Of a DNA stretch of 11,439 bases, positions 11,153 through 11,439 are shown in pieces; position 1 is the stretch's first letter; each line of letters starts with the position of its first letter. The translations under genes were made by a program, and so were the position numbers. This DNA is from Minisyncoccota bacterium (lineage in GTDB: Bacteria > Patescibacteriota > Minisyncoccia > Phycocordibacterales > Phycocordibacteraceae). Location of the stretch: NCBI GenBank assembly GCA_028687085.1, contig JAQUAU010000025.1:1-11439 (forward strand), read 5' to 3'. Below the pieces are notes generated by a model that saw nothing but the letters and a program-made list of their open reading frames with translations, did not search any database and had not been told where the DNA came from.

Positions 11153-11439
11153 TTAGGGAACGAGGAAGGAGATGTCGCTTGAAGTGGCGGTGTTGCCCGA
11201 GGCGTCAGTCGAGCTCACGACGAAGTGATACGTCGTCGTGGTCGCGAGGTCAGTGACCGAGAGCGAATGGCTCGTCACGAGTGCCGTCGAGTTCATCGAG
11301 GTGGTCGTTAAGAGATTGAGCGGAGTCGTCGTGCCGAAGTAGACCTTGCTTGTCGAGGGTTCGCTGGTCGTCCATGCGAGTGTCGCGCTCCCGGTGGCGG
11401 TCGAGGTCGCCGTGATGCCGCTCACAATCGGTGCGGTTA
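11153..11439 (-). CDS. C-terminal part of an FN3-type (Ig-like) surface protein, 5' end outside the window
   Basis: The frame is open from the right edge to the TAA at 11155-11153, with about 95 residues visible. The sequence (IVSGITATSTATGSATLAWTTSEPSTSKVYFGTT, then LSVTDLATTTTYHFVVSSTDASGNTATSSDISFLVP; quoted in parts below 20) is a single fibronectin type III-like beta-sandwich. It has the WTTSEPSTSKVYFGTT and YHFVVSSTDASGN strands common in extracellular proteins of Patescibacteria. It is very rich in Thr and Ser and poor in charge. It ends directly after the domain, with no LPXTG or membrane anchor. The first GTG in frame (11425-11423) is not a start; the frame continues to the edge. The function of the full protein is unknown; adhesion or a cell-surface role is inferred. 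Confidence 0.82.
   Translation of the reverse strand, partial: TAPIVSGITATSTATGSATLAWTTSEPSTSKVYFGTTTPLNLLTTTSMNSTALVTSHSLSVTDLATTTTYHFVVSSTDASGNTATSSDISFLVP

Noticed and set aside
1..11439. CRISPR array, transposase, integrase, prophage or toxin-antitoxin pair
   Set aside because: No regularly spaced repeats and no motif of these families seen on either strand; the MazG-like protein is a pyrophosphohydrolase, not part of a MazEF pair.

Overview
The window looks like a piece of a bacterial chromosome with compact, moderately GC-rich housekeeping genes (roughly 55-60% by eye) and very short intergenic spaces. The gene set, small gene sizes, FN3-type surface protein and start signals suggest a member of the Patescibacteria/CPR, probably a Parcubacteria-like lineage. 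This is inference; no 16S or marker phylogeny is possible from the window.

Layout. (1) 1-3549, minus strand: dprA, an endonuclease/exonuclease/phosphatase (EEP) family hydrolase and topA read leftward; topA runs off the left edge. (2) 3629-3915, plus strand: a small Cys-rich protein with the only strong Shine-Dalgarno in the window, closed by an intrinsic terminator. (3) 3929-7141, plus strand: serS, a POTRA/FtsQ-like membrane protein overlapping the serS end, and a dihydrouridine synthase (dus). (4) 7127-7281: a structured intergenic region with tandem hairpins, U-tracts and a good sigma70-type promoter, a candidate small RNA. (5) 7311-8360: a short dnaX that lacks the zinc module. (6) 8391-8863: an ArsR-type winged-helix regulator bracketed by two copies of a promoter plus a 12-bp palindrome, then tRNA-Gln(UUG). 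(7) 8892-11087: a more AT-rich accessory block with a two-helix membrane protein of unknown function, a Nudix hydrolase, a peptidase-E-like protein and a MazG-like pyrophosphohydrolase. A strong bidirectional hairpin follows, then the C-terminal end of an FN3-type protein convergent from the right edge.

Three patterns go beyond gene calling. First, two long palindromic elements with the same 44-nt core sit inside two unrelated genes (ftsQ-like and dus), in the same reading frame, encoding related peptides (TRxxLx5RxNLV). This recalls the coding palindromic elements of Rickettsia. Second, a shorter palindrome family (core GAGC..GTCGA with covarying flanks) occurs twice, inside and at the end of dprA. 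Third, eight genes have a -10 hexamer ending only 6-9 nt before the start codon, which predicts leaderless or near-leaderless mRNAs.

Functionally, the genes cover DNA topology and uptake (topA, dprA), translation (serS, tRNA-Gln, dus), replication (dnaX), division (ftsQ-like) and nucleotide or peptide house-cleaning (Nudix, MazG, peptidase E). I see no CRISPR array, transposase, integrase or phage gene.
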